A stretch of 64,000 nucleotides of DNA, taken from Brevundimonas fluminis. Its GTDB lineage: Bacteria; Pseudomonadota; Alphaproteobacteria; Caulobacterales; Caulobacteraceae. The DNA is taken from positions 1 to 64,000 of the forward strand of contig NZ_RQWJ01000003.1 of NCBI RefSeq assembly GCF_003934285.1. Direction: 5' to 3'. The position numbers were made by a program, and so were the translations under genes. The notes beneath the pieces were generated by a model, which saw nothing but the letters and a program-made list of their open reading frames with translations, had not been told where the DNA came from and made no database searches. This document shows, piece after piece, positions 35,539-44,198 of this stretch. Numbering within the stretch: position 1 is the stretch's first letter; the number at the start of each line of letters is the position of its first letter.

Positions 35539-37425
35539 ATGCCGACCACGAGCGACGCCAGCCCCTGGGCCACGGCCGTGCGCCAGCGTCGAAAGGCGCT
35601 GTTGCAGCGTCTCGGCATGGGCGCGGCCGCCGCCTTCGTGTTCAGCCCGGTGCTGACATGGGACTTCGCGGCCCTGTGGGTGGCCGGCTACTTCGTGGTT
35701 CAGCTGCTGGACCTCTGGGTCTTCGGGCCGGTCAACTCGGGCAAGGTCGACCGCATGGGACCGGTCCGCATGCTCGCGGCCAACGTCATGCTGGTGGCCA
35801 ACGCCCTCTATTTCGGAAGCCTGTCGGTGGCGCTCTGGTTCACCGGCGGTCCGATGGGCGGCATCTGCGCCGCCATGCTGCTGTCTTCCGGCGCCATCTA
35901 CGCCGTGGTCAACGCGCCTCGGTCGAACCTCGTGCTGGCGCTGTCGATCGCGCCCCAGTTCCTCTACCTCGCCGCGACCCCCTTCTTCATGCTGGCCTGG
36001 GGCGCGCCGCCGGCCTTCTGCACGGCCGTGGCCACGGGCATCGCCGTCTTCATCACCTACTGCCTTTCCGTCTGGCGCCAGATGGAGCGCGCACGGAACG
36101 CCGAGGCGGCCGCCCGTCTGGAGGCCGACCGCAAGCGGGTGGAGGCCGAGGCCGCCATGAACAGCCGCTCGGCCTTCCTGGCCGCCGTGGGCCACGACCT
36201 CCGCACGCCGATAGGCGCCATCATGAGCGGCGCCATGGAGATCGAGCGCGCCGCCGACGGCGCCTCGCGCAGCCAGGCGCGGCTGATCGCCGACGCGGGG
36301 CTGATGATGAAGGCCCTGCTGGACGACCTGCTGGATCATGCCAAACTGGAAGCGGGCCGGATGACGGTCGACGCGGTCGACTTCGACCTCCGCGCCCTGA
36401 CCGCGCAGACCCTGAAGCTGTGGCAGCAGCCGGTGCGCGCCAAGGGGCTGAGCCTGCGGCTGGAAGGCGCCGCCTCTCTCCCCCGCGCCGTCCGTGGCGA
36501 CCCGATGCGGCTGCGCCAGATCCTGAACAACCTGATCTCCAATGCGGTGAAGTTCACCCAGACCGGCTCGGTCACCCTGCGCCTCTCGGCCTGGGAGGAG
36601 GACGGCGGTCTGCATTCCGTGGTGTTCGAGATCGCCGACACCGGCCCGGGCATGACCGCGGAGCAGGTGGCCCGTCTGTTCACGCCCTTCGACCAGACCG
36701 CCGACGGAGTCCAGGCCCGCCACGGGGGCACCGGCCTGGGGCTGGCGATCAGCCGCGAGCTGGTGGGCCTGATGGGCGGTCGCCTGACCGTGCGCAGCCG
36801 GCCGGGCGAGGGCGCCGCCTTCACGGTCGCCGTGACCTTCGCGCCCGCCGCCTCGGACGTCCTCGCTCCGGCCGCTCCCGACGAGACGGGCCGCCGCGTC
36901 GTGGCCCAGGCGCTGAAGGCGCCGGCGCCCGCCGAGCCGGTCGTCGCCGCGGCTCCGGCCGCGGACGAACCGGCTGCGGATGAACCCCCGCCGGAGGCCG
37001 AAGACGAAGGCCGGGCCATGAAGGTGCTCGTCGTCGACGACCACGACATCAACCGCCGGGCGGTCCAGCTGATCCTCGCGCCGCTCGGCGTCGAGGTGAC
37101 CACGGCCGAGGACGGCATGGCCGCCCTGCGCGCCTGCGATCAGGGCGAGTTCGACATGATCTTCATGGACGTGCGGATGCCCGAACTCGACGGTCGCGAG
37201 ACCACGCGACGCCTGCGGGCCTCCGGCGGGCCGAACGCCCGCGTGCCCGTCATCGCCGTCACGGCCGACACCAGCCCCGAGGACATCGAGGCCTGTCTGG
37301 CTGCGGGAATGTCCTACTTCGTGCCCAAGCCGATCACGCCGCCGGCCCTGCTGGGCGCGGTCCAGCATGTCCTCTCCGGCCTCTCGGCCGAGGCGGAGGC
37401 CCCGGCCGAGACGGTCGCCGCCTGA
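35539..37425 (+). CDS. Hybrid sensor histidine kinase with membrane domain and C-terminal receiver
   Basis: This 628-aa protein has an N-terminal domain of about five or six transmembrane helices (residues 25-175) and a short coiled linker (ERARNAEAAARLEADRKRVEAEA). HisKA follows with His219 (AAVGHDLRTPIGAI), then HATPase (NNLISNAVKFTQ, IADTGPGMT, GGTGLGLAISRELV), an Ala/Pro/Glu-rich spacer and a receiver (VLVVDDHDINRRAV, MDVRMPELDG, FVPKPIT). It resembles the other hybrid kinase in the window (8026-10203) in layout but differs in its membrane part. GGGGAG precedes ATG 35539. No response regulator gene lies beside it. Confidence 0.9.
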   Translation: MPTTSDASPWATAVRQRRKALLQRLGMGAAAAFVFSPVLTWDFAALWVAGYFVVQLLDLWVFGPVNSGKVDRMGPVRMLAANVMLVANALYFGSLSVALWFTGGPMGGICAAMLLSSGAIYAVVNAPRSNLVLALSIAPQFLYLAATPFFMLAWGAPPAFCTAVATGIAVFITYCLSVWRQMERARNAEAAARLEADRKRVEAEAAMNSRSAFLAAVGHDLRTPIGAIMSGAMEIERAADGASRSQARLIADAGLMMKALLDDLLDHAKLEAGRMTVDAVDFDLRALTAQTLKLWQQPVRAKGLSLRLEGAASLPRAVRGDPMRLRQILNNLISNAVKFTQTGSVTLRLSAWEEDGGLHSVVFEIADTGPGMTAEQVARLFTPFDQTADGVQARHGGTGLGLAISRELVGLMGGRLTVRSRPGEGAAFTVAVTFAPAASDVLAPAAPDETGRRVVAQALKAPAPAEPVVAAAPAADEPAADEPPPEAEDEGRAMKVLVVDDHDINRRAVQLILAPLGVEVTTAEDGMAALRACDQGEFDMIFMDVRMPELDGRETTRRLRASGGPNARVPVIAVTADTSPEDIEACLAAGMSYFVPKPITPPALLGAVQHVLSGLSAEAEAPAETVAA

Positions 37426-37911
37426 TCAGAGCTGGGTCAGCAGGTGCTCGGCCGAGCTGACGCGGAATTCGCCGCCCTGCTCGACGTTCAACTGGTCGAC
37501 CACGCCGTCCTTGACGATCATGGAATAGCGCTGCGACCGCTCGCCCATGCCGAAGCCCTTGGCGTCCAGAGACAGACCCAGCGCCCGGGTGAAGTCTCCG
37601 TTGCCGTCGGCCAGCATGACGATGTCGTCGTCGCCCACGCCCTGGCTGTCGCCCCAGGCCCGCATGACGAAGGCGTCGTTCACCGACACGCAGGCCACGG
37701 CGTCCACGCCCTTGCCCTTCAGCTCCTCGCGCTTGTCGGTAAAGCCCGGCAGGTGCCGCGCCGAGCAGGTCGGGGTGAAGGCGCCCGGCACGGCGAACAG
37801 GGCGACGGTGCGGCCCTTGAAGAAGTCGTCGGTCGTAACCGGCTTCGGCCCTTCCGTAGTGGCCTGCGACAGGGTGGCCGAGGGGATGCGGTCGCCGATC
37901 TGAATGGTCAC
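37426..37911 (-). CDS. Peroxiredoxin, Prx5/AhpE-like
   Basis: This 161-aa thiol peroxidase of the Prx5 (peroxiredoxin-5/TSA) group has the peroxidatic Cys in PGAFTPTCSARHLPGF, preceded by ALFAVPGAF. A downstream MRAWGD fits the family. It reduces hydrogen peroxide and alkyl peroxides, probably with glutathione or glutaredoxin as reductant. The start is GTG 37911 with GGAG eight bases upstream; the longer frame adds an unrelated 27 residues. It is convergent with the histidine kinase gene, one base between stops. Confidence 0.92.
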   Translation of the reverse strand: MTIQIGDRIPSATLSQATTEGPKPVTTDDFFKGRTVALFAVPGAFTPTCSARHLPGFTDKREELKGKGVDAVACVSVNDAFVMRAWGDSQGVGDDDIVMLADGNGDFTRALGLSLDAKGFGMGERSQRYSMIVKDGVVDQLNVEQGGEFRVSSAEHLLTQL

Positions 37912-38021
37912 GGGGCAGGCTCCGAAGGTTCGGGTGAACGGATGCTGGCCAGATAGGGCCTTGCCCGGCCCGCGCCAACCCGCCCCTTGCATGCAAGGGC
38001 CCCGGCGCCGATCATCAGGGC

Positions 38022-38594
38022 ATGGACGACCCCTCCACTCTCGCGGGCCGCCTTCTGGTGGCCATGCCCGGAATCGGCGATCCGCGCTTCGAGCACGCGG
38101 TGATTCTGGTCTGCTCCCACGACGACGAGCACGCCATGGGCGTGCGGCTCGACGCGCCCGCGCCCGGCGTCGACGTCGCCGAAGTGCTGAAACGTCTGGA
38201 CCTGCCGCCCTCCGAAACGCCGGAGGCGCGACCGGTTCTCGTGGGCGGCCCCGTGGATCGCGAGCGCGGCTTCGTGATCCATTCCGACGACTGGCTGTCC
38301 GCCGACTCCAGCCTTCCGTTCGGCGAGGGTCTGGCCATGACCGCCACGCGCGACGCCCTGGTGGCCATGGGCGATCCCGTCGCCGGCCCCCGCCGCGCCG
38401 TGCTGGCCCTCGGCTACGCCGGGTGGGACGAGGGGCAGCTGGAAAGCGAGCTGGCCGAAAACGTCTGGCTGGTCGCGGACGCCGAGCAGGACATCATCTT
38501 CGACCTCGACCACGCCTCGAAATGGTCCCGCGCGCTGAAGGCCGTCGGCGTGCCCGAGGCGGGCGCCCTCTCAGGGCAAGGCGGGCGAGCCTAG
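38022..38594 (+). CDS. yqgE: YqgE/AlgH family protein (DUF179)
   Basis: This 190-aa protein is typical of the YqgE/AlgH family: the N-terminal LAGRLLVAMPGIGDPRFEHAVILVC, GVRLDAPAP, VLVGGPVDRERGFVIHSDDW and LGYAGWDEGQLESELAENVW. It is cytoplasmic with no established activity, although some homologues affect alginate regulation. It is divergent from the peroxiredoxin gene and overlaps the end of the convergent phosphodiesterase gene by 4 nt. Confidence 0.94.
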   Translation: MDDPSTLAGRLLVAMPGIGDPRFEHAVILVCSHDDEHAMGVRLDAPAPGVDVAEVLKRLDLPPSETPEARPVLVGGPVDRERGFVIHSDDWLSADSSLPFGEGLAMTATRDALVAMGDPVAGPRRAVLALGYAGWDEGQLESELAENVWLVADAEQDIIFDLDHASKWSRALKAVGVPEAGALSGQGGRA

Positions 38595-40255
38595 GCGCTG
38601 CGCTGCTTCAACGGGGCCGTGCCGTCCGCCAGCGATTCGTTCAGATAGACCTCGGCCTCCTGCGCCGTCAGCGCGGGCGCGTAGCCGTAGCCCTGACCGT
38701 AGTGGCACTGGGCGTCGATCAGGCGGCGCGCCAGTCCGGCGTTCTCCACGCCTTCGGCCACCACCTCCAGCGAAAGGTCGCGGCCCAGGGCGACGACCGA
38801 CTTGACGATCTTCGCCGAGCCCTCGTCCTTGTCCATTGTCAGCACGAACCAGCGGTCGATCTTCAGCGTGTCGAACGGCAGCTTGGCCAGCCAGGTCAGC
38901 GACGAGAAGCCGGTGCCGAAATCGTCGAGCGCCAGCGACGCCCCGGCCGCCTTCAGACGCGCCAGCACCTCGGCCGCCCGCGCCGTGTCGCGCATGATGT
39001 CGCCCTCGGTGACCTCCAGCTTCAGCGCGCCCTTCGGCAGGCCGTGGTCGGCGATGATGCGCGACACGTCCTCGACCAGATCCGGCCGCTCGATCTCGCC
39101 GACCGACAGGTTGACGCTGCAGAACAGGTCGCCCGCTTCCGGGTGCCGTCGCAGCCACTCCGACAGCTGACGCGAGGCCCGGCTCATCATCAGCAGGCCG
39201 AGATCGTTCATCAGACCCATCTCGTCGGCCAGACCCAGGAACTCGTCCGGCGGCACGAGGCCGCGCGTCGGATGTCGCCAGCGCGCCAGCGCCTCGAAGC
39301 CCGCCACCGCGCCGGTCGCCAGGTTCACGATCGGCTGGAAGAAGGGCTCGATCTCGCCGCGCACGAAGGCGTTGCGCAGGTCGGCCTCCAGCGCCAGCCG
39401 GTTCAGGCTGTCGCTCTCCAGCGCCCGGCCATAGGCGGCGGCCCCGCCGCGCCCGGCGGTCTTGGCCTGTTCCACCGCCAGTTCGACCCGGCGCAGCAAT
39501 TCGGCCGCGTCCGGCGCGTCCGGCCCGCCTTCGGCGTCCACCGCCCCGATCGAGACCGTGGGGTAGATGTCGAACCCGGCCAGCCTCAGCGGCTGCTCCA
39601 GCGCCTCGCGCAGCCGGGCCGCAGGGGCGCCGGCGCCGGCGCAGACCACCGCGAACTCGTCCTCCCCGATGCGCGCGGGCGCGGCGTCCGGCGGGAAGGC
39701 CGCCGCCAGTCGCGACCCCAGCGCCGACAGCACCATGTCGGCCCGCTCGTGCCCCAGCGCCTCGTTCAGACGGCGCAGGCGGTCGACGTCGGCGACCACG
39801 ATCTCGACCGGACCCGGCCGGGTCAGGGTCTCGCCGACCCGGGCCAGAAAGGCCCTTCGGTCCAGCAACCCGGTCAGTGGATCTCGATCCGTGCCCGCGA
39901 ACTTGACGTCCGAAGCCACCAGGCCGGCGGCCCGCAGGCCGTCCTCCAGCCAGACGCCACGCCAAAGGCACAGCTGGCCGTCGCGCATGCGCAGGCGCAG
40001 GACCACCTCCTCGCCCTCGTCACGCGGCTTCAGCAGGCGCTCGGCCAGCGCCCTGTCCTGCGGCAGGGTCAGGGCCACGAAGGCCGCGCCGGAACATTCC
40101 GGCGCCAGCGCGCCCAGCCCGAGGGCGCCGGTCGCGCCCGTGAATCGCAGTCGGTCGGAGGCCGGGGTCCATTCCCACAGGGCGGCGCCGGCCCCGGCGA
40201 GGGCCTCGATCGCCGTGGTCGCGTCCCATGCGAGCGCTCTGGAGCCTGTCTGCAC
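38591..40255 (-). CDS. pdeA: PAS-GGDEF-EAL c-di-GMP phosphodiesterase, PdeA-like
   Basis: This protein of about 554 aa has an N-terminal PAS-like region (WEWTPASDRLRFTG), a degenerate GGDEF domain with GEDEF (ARIGEDEFAVV) and an intact EAL domain. The EAL residues visible include FEALARWRHP, SVNLSVGEI, LKLEVTEGD, LALDDFGTGFSSL, LKIDRWFV and VVAEGVEN. In Caulobacter PdeA (CC3396) the same GEDEF variant binds GTP and activates the EAL phosphodiesterase, which breaks c-di-GMP to pGpG. The similar length and architecture suggest an orthologue. The start may instead be TTG 40276; GTG 40255 is preferred for the AGGGGAG upstream, though its spacing is long. Confidence 0.82.
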   Translation of the reverse strand: MQTGSRALAWDATTAIEALAGAGAALWEWTPASDRLRFTGATGALGLGALAPECSGAAFVALTLPQDRALAERLLKPRDEGEEVVLRLRMRDGQLCLWRGVWLEDGLRAAGLVASDVKFAGTDRDPLTGLLDRRAFLARVGETLTRPGPVEIVVADVDRLRRLNEALGHERADMVLSALGSRLAAAFPPDAAPARIGEDEFAVVCAGAGAPAARLREALEQPLRLAGFDIYPTVSIGAVDAEGGPDAPDAAELLRRVELAVEQAKTAGRGGAAAYGRALESDSLNRLALEADLRNAFVRGEIEPFFQPIVNLATGAVAGFEALARWRHPTRGLVPPDEFLGLADEMGLMNDLGLLMMSRASRQLSEWLRRHPEAGDLFCSVNLSVGEIERPDLVEDVSRIIADHGLPKGALKLEVTEGDIMRDTARAAEVLARLKAAGASLALDDFGTGFSSLTWLAKLPFDTLKIDRWFVLTMDKDEGSAKIVKSVVALGRDLSLEVVAEGVENAGLARRLIDAQCHYGQGYGYAPALTAQEAEVYLNESLADGTAPLKQRSA

Positions 40256-40294
40256 GCGCCCGGGCGCTCCCCTCAAGCGGCGGGCGCGAAGGCG

Positions 40295-40870
40295 TCAGGA
40301 CGCCTCGTCGCGGACCCTGCCGAACAGCAGATGATCTGCCCAATCGCCGTTAATTTTGAGATAAGCCCGGGCCCGGCCCTCGGCCTCGAACCCCGCCTTC
40401 TCCAGCACCCGGCGCGAAGCGTGGTTGGCCGGCAGACAGGCCGCCTCCACCCGGTGCAGGCCCAGATCGGCAAAGGCGTGATCGACCATCGCCCGGACCG
40501 CCGCCGTGGCGAATCCCCTCCCGGCGAACGGTCGGCCGATCCAGTAGCCCAGGGTCCCCGTCTCGGCCACGCCGCGGCGGACGTTCGACAGGGTGATGGC
40601 CCCCACCAGGCCCTCGTCGGTGAAGACGAACATCGGCCAGGCGTTTCCCTGCTCCTGCTCGCGGGCATAGATCGACAGGCGGCGGCGATAGGCCGTGCGC
40701 GTCAGGTCGTCCTCGGGCCAGGTCGGCTCCCACGGCGTCAGATAATCCCGGGACTCGGCGCGCAGGGAGGCCCACGCGGAGTAGTCGGTCGGGCGCGGCG
40801 CGCGCAGCAGGACGCCGTGGGCGCTGAGCGCCGGCGCGGTGCGTTCGCCGATCCAGTCCAGAAGGGCCAT
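40295..40870 (-). CDS. GNAT N-acetyltransferase (RimJ/RimL-like)
   Basis: This 191-aa member of the GNAT family follows the RimJ pattern: GVLLRAPRPTDYSAWASLRAESRDYLTPWEP at the start, the acetyl-CoA loop in GYWIGRPFAGRGFATAAVRAM, and HRVEAACLPANHASRRVLEKAGFEAEGRAR near the end. It probably acetylates a protein N-terminus or a small amine; the substrate is unknown. ATG 40870 is preferred over upstream frames. It lies between the M16 protease and the phosphodiesterase genes on the same strand. Confidence 0.9.
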   Translation of the reverse strand: MALLDWIGERTAPALSAHGVLLRAPRPTDYSAWASLRAESRDYLTPWEPTWPEDDLTRTAYRRRLSIYAREQEQGNAWPMFVFTDEGLVGAITLSNVRRGVAETGTLGYWIGRPFAGRGFATAAVRAMVDHAFADLGLHRVEAACLPANHASRRVLEKAGFEAEGRARAYLKINGDWADHLLFGRVRDEAS

Positions 40871-40907
40871 GTCCACAGCTAACGCGCGAGCGGCCCGGTC
40901 GGCAACC

Positions 40908-42167
40908 TCAGCCGAGGGCGTCCGCGAAGACGCGGCCCGCCCCGTGGGCCCCCGCGGGCCCCAGCACCGAGGTCGCGGCCCCCGCGGCGCAAGCACGCCT
41001 CGCCGCCGCGCGGACGTCGTCGACCGTCTGCGCCCGCAGCCGGGCCACGGCGGTTTCCGTCGGGATCGGGGCGCCGAAGATCAGGGTCTGAGCCGCGGCG
41101 CGGCCGGCGCGCGACGCCGGGCTCTCGTCCGACATCATCAGCCCGCCGACCAGCACGGCCTTGGCCCGTGCCAGCTCGTCGGCCGTCGGGCCGTTCGCCG
41201 CCAGATCGGCCAGTTCCCGGGCGCAGACCTGCGCCAGCGCCTCGGCCCGTTCCGGGGCGCAGCCGGCGTAGATCCCCAGCAGGCCGGTCTCGGCATAGGC
41301 GTCGAACCAGGCGTCGACCGCGTAGGCCAGCCCCAGCTCCTCGCGCGCCTTCTGGAACAGGCGCGAAGCCATCCCGCCGCCCAGAATCTCCGCCAGCAGG
41401 CGCGTGGCCGGGTAGGCCGGATCGGCGGTCCCGCATGCGGGCGTCAGGAAGACCACGTTGGCCTGTTCGATCCGCCGCTTCAGCATGGCGTGGCCGCCGC
41501 CGAAGGTCGCGGACGCCGGTCGCGCGGCGTCCGGCGCGGCGGGGGCGTCGCCGAACCGGCCCTGCGCGGCGTCTCGAAGCCGGTGGGCGTCGACGGCGCC
41601 GGACACCGCCACGACCATCCGTTCGGGCGCGTACAGGGCGGCGCGCCAGGCCTCCACCGTCTCGCGCCGGGCCGGCTTCAGCGCGGCGACCGTGCCGAGG
41701 ATCGGCCGCCCCAGCGCCTGTCCCGGATAGGCCCTGTCCTGCGCCATCTCGAAGACGTGGTCGTCGGGCGTGTCGAAGGCTTCGGCGATCTCCTGCGCCA
41801 CCACGTCTTTCTCGCGCTCGATCTCTTCCGGATCCAGGGTGGGCCGCAGCAAGAGGTCGGACACGACCTGCAGCGCCGTCTCCAGCGAGCCCTCCAGCCC
41901 GCGCACCTCGAACGACGTGCGCTCGTGTCCCGTGGCCGCGTTGATGTGGCCGCCGTCGCGCTCGATCCGTTCCACGATCTCGCGGGAATCCATCTCGCCG
42001 GCGCCCTTGAACACCAGGTGTTCGAGGAAATGGGACCAGCCCGCGCGATCCGGCGTCTCCCAGCGCGAGCCGCCGTCGACCGTGACGGTCAGGGCGAAGG
42101 TCTTCAGCCCCGGCATGGGGTCCGCGACCACGCGGACGCCGTTGGGCAAGGTGTTTATGGCGGTCAG
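40908..42167 (-). CDS. M16-family zinc metallopeptidase (processing-peptidase-like), probable CTG start
   Basis: This insulinase/mitochondrial-processing-peptidase-like protein of about 419 aa has the inverted zinc motif H-x-x-E-H in WSHFLEHLVFKGAGEMDSREIVERI, with the third ligand expected in the following helix (EEIEREKDVVAQEIAEAFD). It has a C-terminal M16 half with LFQKAREELGLAYAV. No ATG, GTG or TTG occurs where the family starts. The CTG at 42167 gives LTAINTLPNGVRVV, matching the usual start, and overlaps the SURF1 stop as CTGA. A TTG at 42149 is the alternative, losing six residues. Confidence 0.88.
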   Translation of the reverse strand: MTAINTLPNGVRVVADPMPGLKTFALTVTVDGGSRWETPDRAGWSHFLEHLVFKGAGEMDSREIVERIERDGGHINAATGHERTSFEVRGLEGSLETALQVVSDLLLRPTLDPEEIEREKDVVAQEIAEAFDTPDDHVFEMAQDRAYPGQALGRPILGTVAALKPARRETVEAWRAALYAPERMVVAVSGAVDAHRLRDAAQGRFGDAPAAPDAARPASATFGGGHAMLKRRIEQANVVFLTPACGTADPAYPATRLLAEILGGGMASRLFQKAREELGLAYAVDAWFDAYAETGLLGIYAGCAPERAEALAQVCARELADLAANGPTADELARAKAVLVGGLMMSDESPASRAGRAAAQTLIFGAPIPTETAVARLRAQTVDDVRAAARRACAAGAATSVLGPAGAHGAGRVFADALG

Positions 42168-42850
42168 GACGCGGACTTTCTCAGGCGACGGCGAAGCAGG
42201 GCCACATAGAAGCCGATCAGCACGATCGCCAGTCCGAACCACGTCAGGGCATAGCCGAGGTGGTTGTTGGAGAAGGCGGGGGGCGGCGGCGAGGGCGTGA
42301 GGGCGGCCCATTGCGGCCAAGCCGATTCCTCGGCGTACAGGGTGAACGGGCGCGCTGCCTCCACCCCCAGCGCCCCACTCATGACCTCCGCGTCCCGCGC
42401 GAAGAAGCGGCCGTTCCGGGGCGGGGGAGAGAACGCGCCGGGCGGGTCGGTGCGGCGGACCACGGCGGTGATGGCGGGGATGGCGGCGGACGCCCTCGCC
42501 GGCCGGGCGCTGATGGTTTCGGGCACGAACCCGAGGTCGACCAGCCAGCCCTCGCAGGCGGCGATCAGTCTCATCCCCGGCTGGCCGTCATGGATCGACT
42601 GAAGCTCCACGTGCGGTCGATTCTGGAAGTCGCACGGCAGGACCACGCGCCGGAACTCAGGGTCCGGCAGGGCGGCGAGATCGGCCAACGGGACCGGCGC
42701 GGCCAGACCGGCCGCTTGCGCCTGCGCGATCAGCCCCTCCTTCCACGCCAGCCGCCGCACCTGCCAGGCGCCCAGGCCGATCAGCAGAGCCAGGGCGGCG
42801 GCGCAGGCGACCGTCAGGATCCATGGAAATCCGGCGCGCTCAGTCGTCAT
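42164..42850 (-). CDS. SURF1-family cytochrome oxidase assembly protein
   Basis: This 228-aa protein has one transmembrane helix at each end (FPWILTVACAAALALLIGLGAWQ and YALTWFGLAIVLIGFYVALL), enclosing a periplasmic domain, as in SURF1. The GAWQVRRLAWKEGLI segment after helix 1 and NNHLGYALTWFGLA before helix 2 are family hallmarks. It assists haem a insertion or maturation of subunit I of aa3 oxidase. It overlaps the DUF983 gene by 11 nt, and its stop overlaps the start of the M16 peptidase. Confidence 0.9.
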   Translation of the reverse strand: MTTERAGFPWILTVACAAALALLIGLGAWQVRRLAWKEGLIAQAQAAGLAAPVPLADLAALPDPEFRRVVLPCDFQNRPHVELQSIHDGQPGMRLIAACEGWLVDLGFVPETISARPARASAAIPAITAVVRRTDPPGAFSPPPRNGRFFARDAEVMSGALGVEAARPFTLYAEESAWPQWAALTPSPPPPAFSNNHLGYALTWFGLAIVLIGFYVALLRRRLRKSAS

Positions 42851-43232
42851 TGCGGGCCTCCGCGGCGCGGTTGCGCATCTGCAGGGCGATCATGACCCCC
42901 TTGCCGGGGCGCATCAGGGCCAGGGAGCCGACGACCGCCAGCGCGGGCCAGACCAGCAGGTGCAGCCACATCGGCGGAGCGAAGGCGATCTCGACGGCCA
43001 GCGCGCCGAACACGACGGGAAAGCCGACGATCTGGATGATGAAGACCGCCGCGCCGTCCCCGGTGTTCAGCCGGGTGAAGTCGAAGCCGCAGGCGCGGCA
43101 CCGGTCGACGACCTCCAGGAAGCCCGCATACAGGGGCCCGCGACCGCAATTGGGACAGCGGCAAAGCAGACCGGCGCGGATCGGGTCGATCCGCGCCGGC
43201 TGGACGTCTTGCCTTGTCGGCGTCCCGGTCAC
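42840..43232 (-). CDS. DUF983 family protein (zinc-ribbon plus two membrane helices)
   Basis: This 130-aa protein has an N-terminal zinc-ribbon-like pair (CRCPNCGRGPLYAG and RCRACGFDFTRLN) followed by two helices (AAVFIIQIVGFPVVFGALAVEIAF and LHLLVWPALAVVGSLAL). DUF983 proteins are found with the cta cluster in alphaproteobacteria and are presumed oxidase-assembly or membrane factors, without proven activity. The start is a GTG overlapping the coxC stop (GTGA), so translation is coupled. Confidence 0.88.
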   Translation of the reverse strand: MTGTPTRQDVQPARIDPIRAGLLCRCPNCGRGPLYAGFLEVVDRCRACGFDFTRLNTGDGAAVFIIQIVGFPVVFGALAVEIAFAPPMWLHLLVWPALAVVGSLALMRPGKGVMIALQMRNRAAEARNDD

Positions 43233-44125
43233 CCGAAGGTGACGTAGACGAAGGCGAACAGGAACAGCCAGACCACGTCCACGAAGTGCCAGTACCAGGC
43301 CGCCGCCTCGAAGCCGAAATGCTTCTGCGGGGTCATCTGACCGGCCAGCAGGCGCAGCAAGCACACCGTCAGGAACAGGGTGCCGATCAGCACGTGGAAC
43401 CCGTGGAACCCGGTCGCCATGAAGAAGATCGAACCGTACAGGCCCGAGTTCACGGCCGCGTCGTTGAAGAACAGGTGCTCGTGGATGATGTGGTAGTACT
43501 CGTACGCCTGCACCGCCGTGAACAGCACGCCCAGCGCCACGGTGATGGCCAGACCCGTCTTCGCGGCCTTGCGGTCGCCGACCTGCAGGGCGTGGTGGGC
43601 CCAGGTCACGGTCGTGCCCGACAGCAGCAGGATGACGGTGTTCAGCAGCGGCAGGGCCCAGGGGTCCAGCGTCTCGACGCCGCGCGGCGGCCAGACCATG
43701 CTGCCGTCGGCGTTGGCCCAGGCGGCGGCCGTGTCGGCCCACAGCCCGACCTGGGGGATGGCGCCCCGGGCCTCGTTGAAGATCGCCATCTCGAAGAACA
43801 TCCAGAAGAAGGCGGCGAAGAACATCACTTCCGAGGCGATGAACAGCACCATGCCGTAGCGCAGGCCGATCGACACCACCGGGGTGTGATCGCCGCGGCG
43901 GCTCTCCTTGATGACGTCCGACCACCAGCCGAACATCGAGTACAGCACGCCCGCGAAACCGGCGAAGAACAGCCACGAGGTGCCTTCCGGCAGCCCGAAG
44001 AGCCCCTTCATCCACGCCACGGCGCCGACCATCATCACCGTCACGGCGATGGAGGCGACCAGCGGCCAGGGGCTGGGATCGACCAGGTGATAGTCGTGGT
44101 GCGGAGCGGCGTGGGCGTCGGCCAT
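43229..44125 (-). CDS. coxC: Cytochrome c oxidase subunit III
   Basis: This 298-aa protein has about seven helices and the subunit III features HHDYHLVDPSPWPLVAS, MFFAAFFWMFFE, VETLDPWALPLLNTVILLLSG, YYHIIHEHLFFNDA and the C-terminal YWHFVDVVWLFLFAFVYV. Subunit III stabilises the aa3 core and is part of the proton-entry region. It is the distal structural gene in the oxidase block, after ctaG. Confidence 0.97.
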   Translation of the reverse strand: MADAHAAPHHDYHLVDPSPWPLVASIAVTVMMVGAVAWMKGLFGLPEGTSWLFFAGFAGVLYSMFGWWSDVIKESRRGDHTPVVSIGLRYGMVLFIASEVMFFAAFFWMFFEMAIFNEARGAIPQVGLWADTAAAWANADGSMVWPPRGVETLDPWALPLLNTVILLLSGTTVTWAHHALQVGDRKAAKTGLAITVALGVLFTAVQAYEYYHIIHEHLFFNDAAVNSGLYGSIFFMATGFHGFHVLIGTLFLTVCLLRLLAGQMTPQKHFGFEAAAWYWHFVDVVWLFLFAFVYVTFG

Positions 44126-44198
44126 GGGCGTGCGTCGTCTCTAGCGGAAACGGAGGTTCGGGTGGCTATAGCGTCCGTCTCGGCGGGACGCCAGACCC

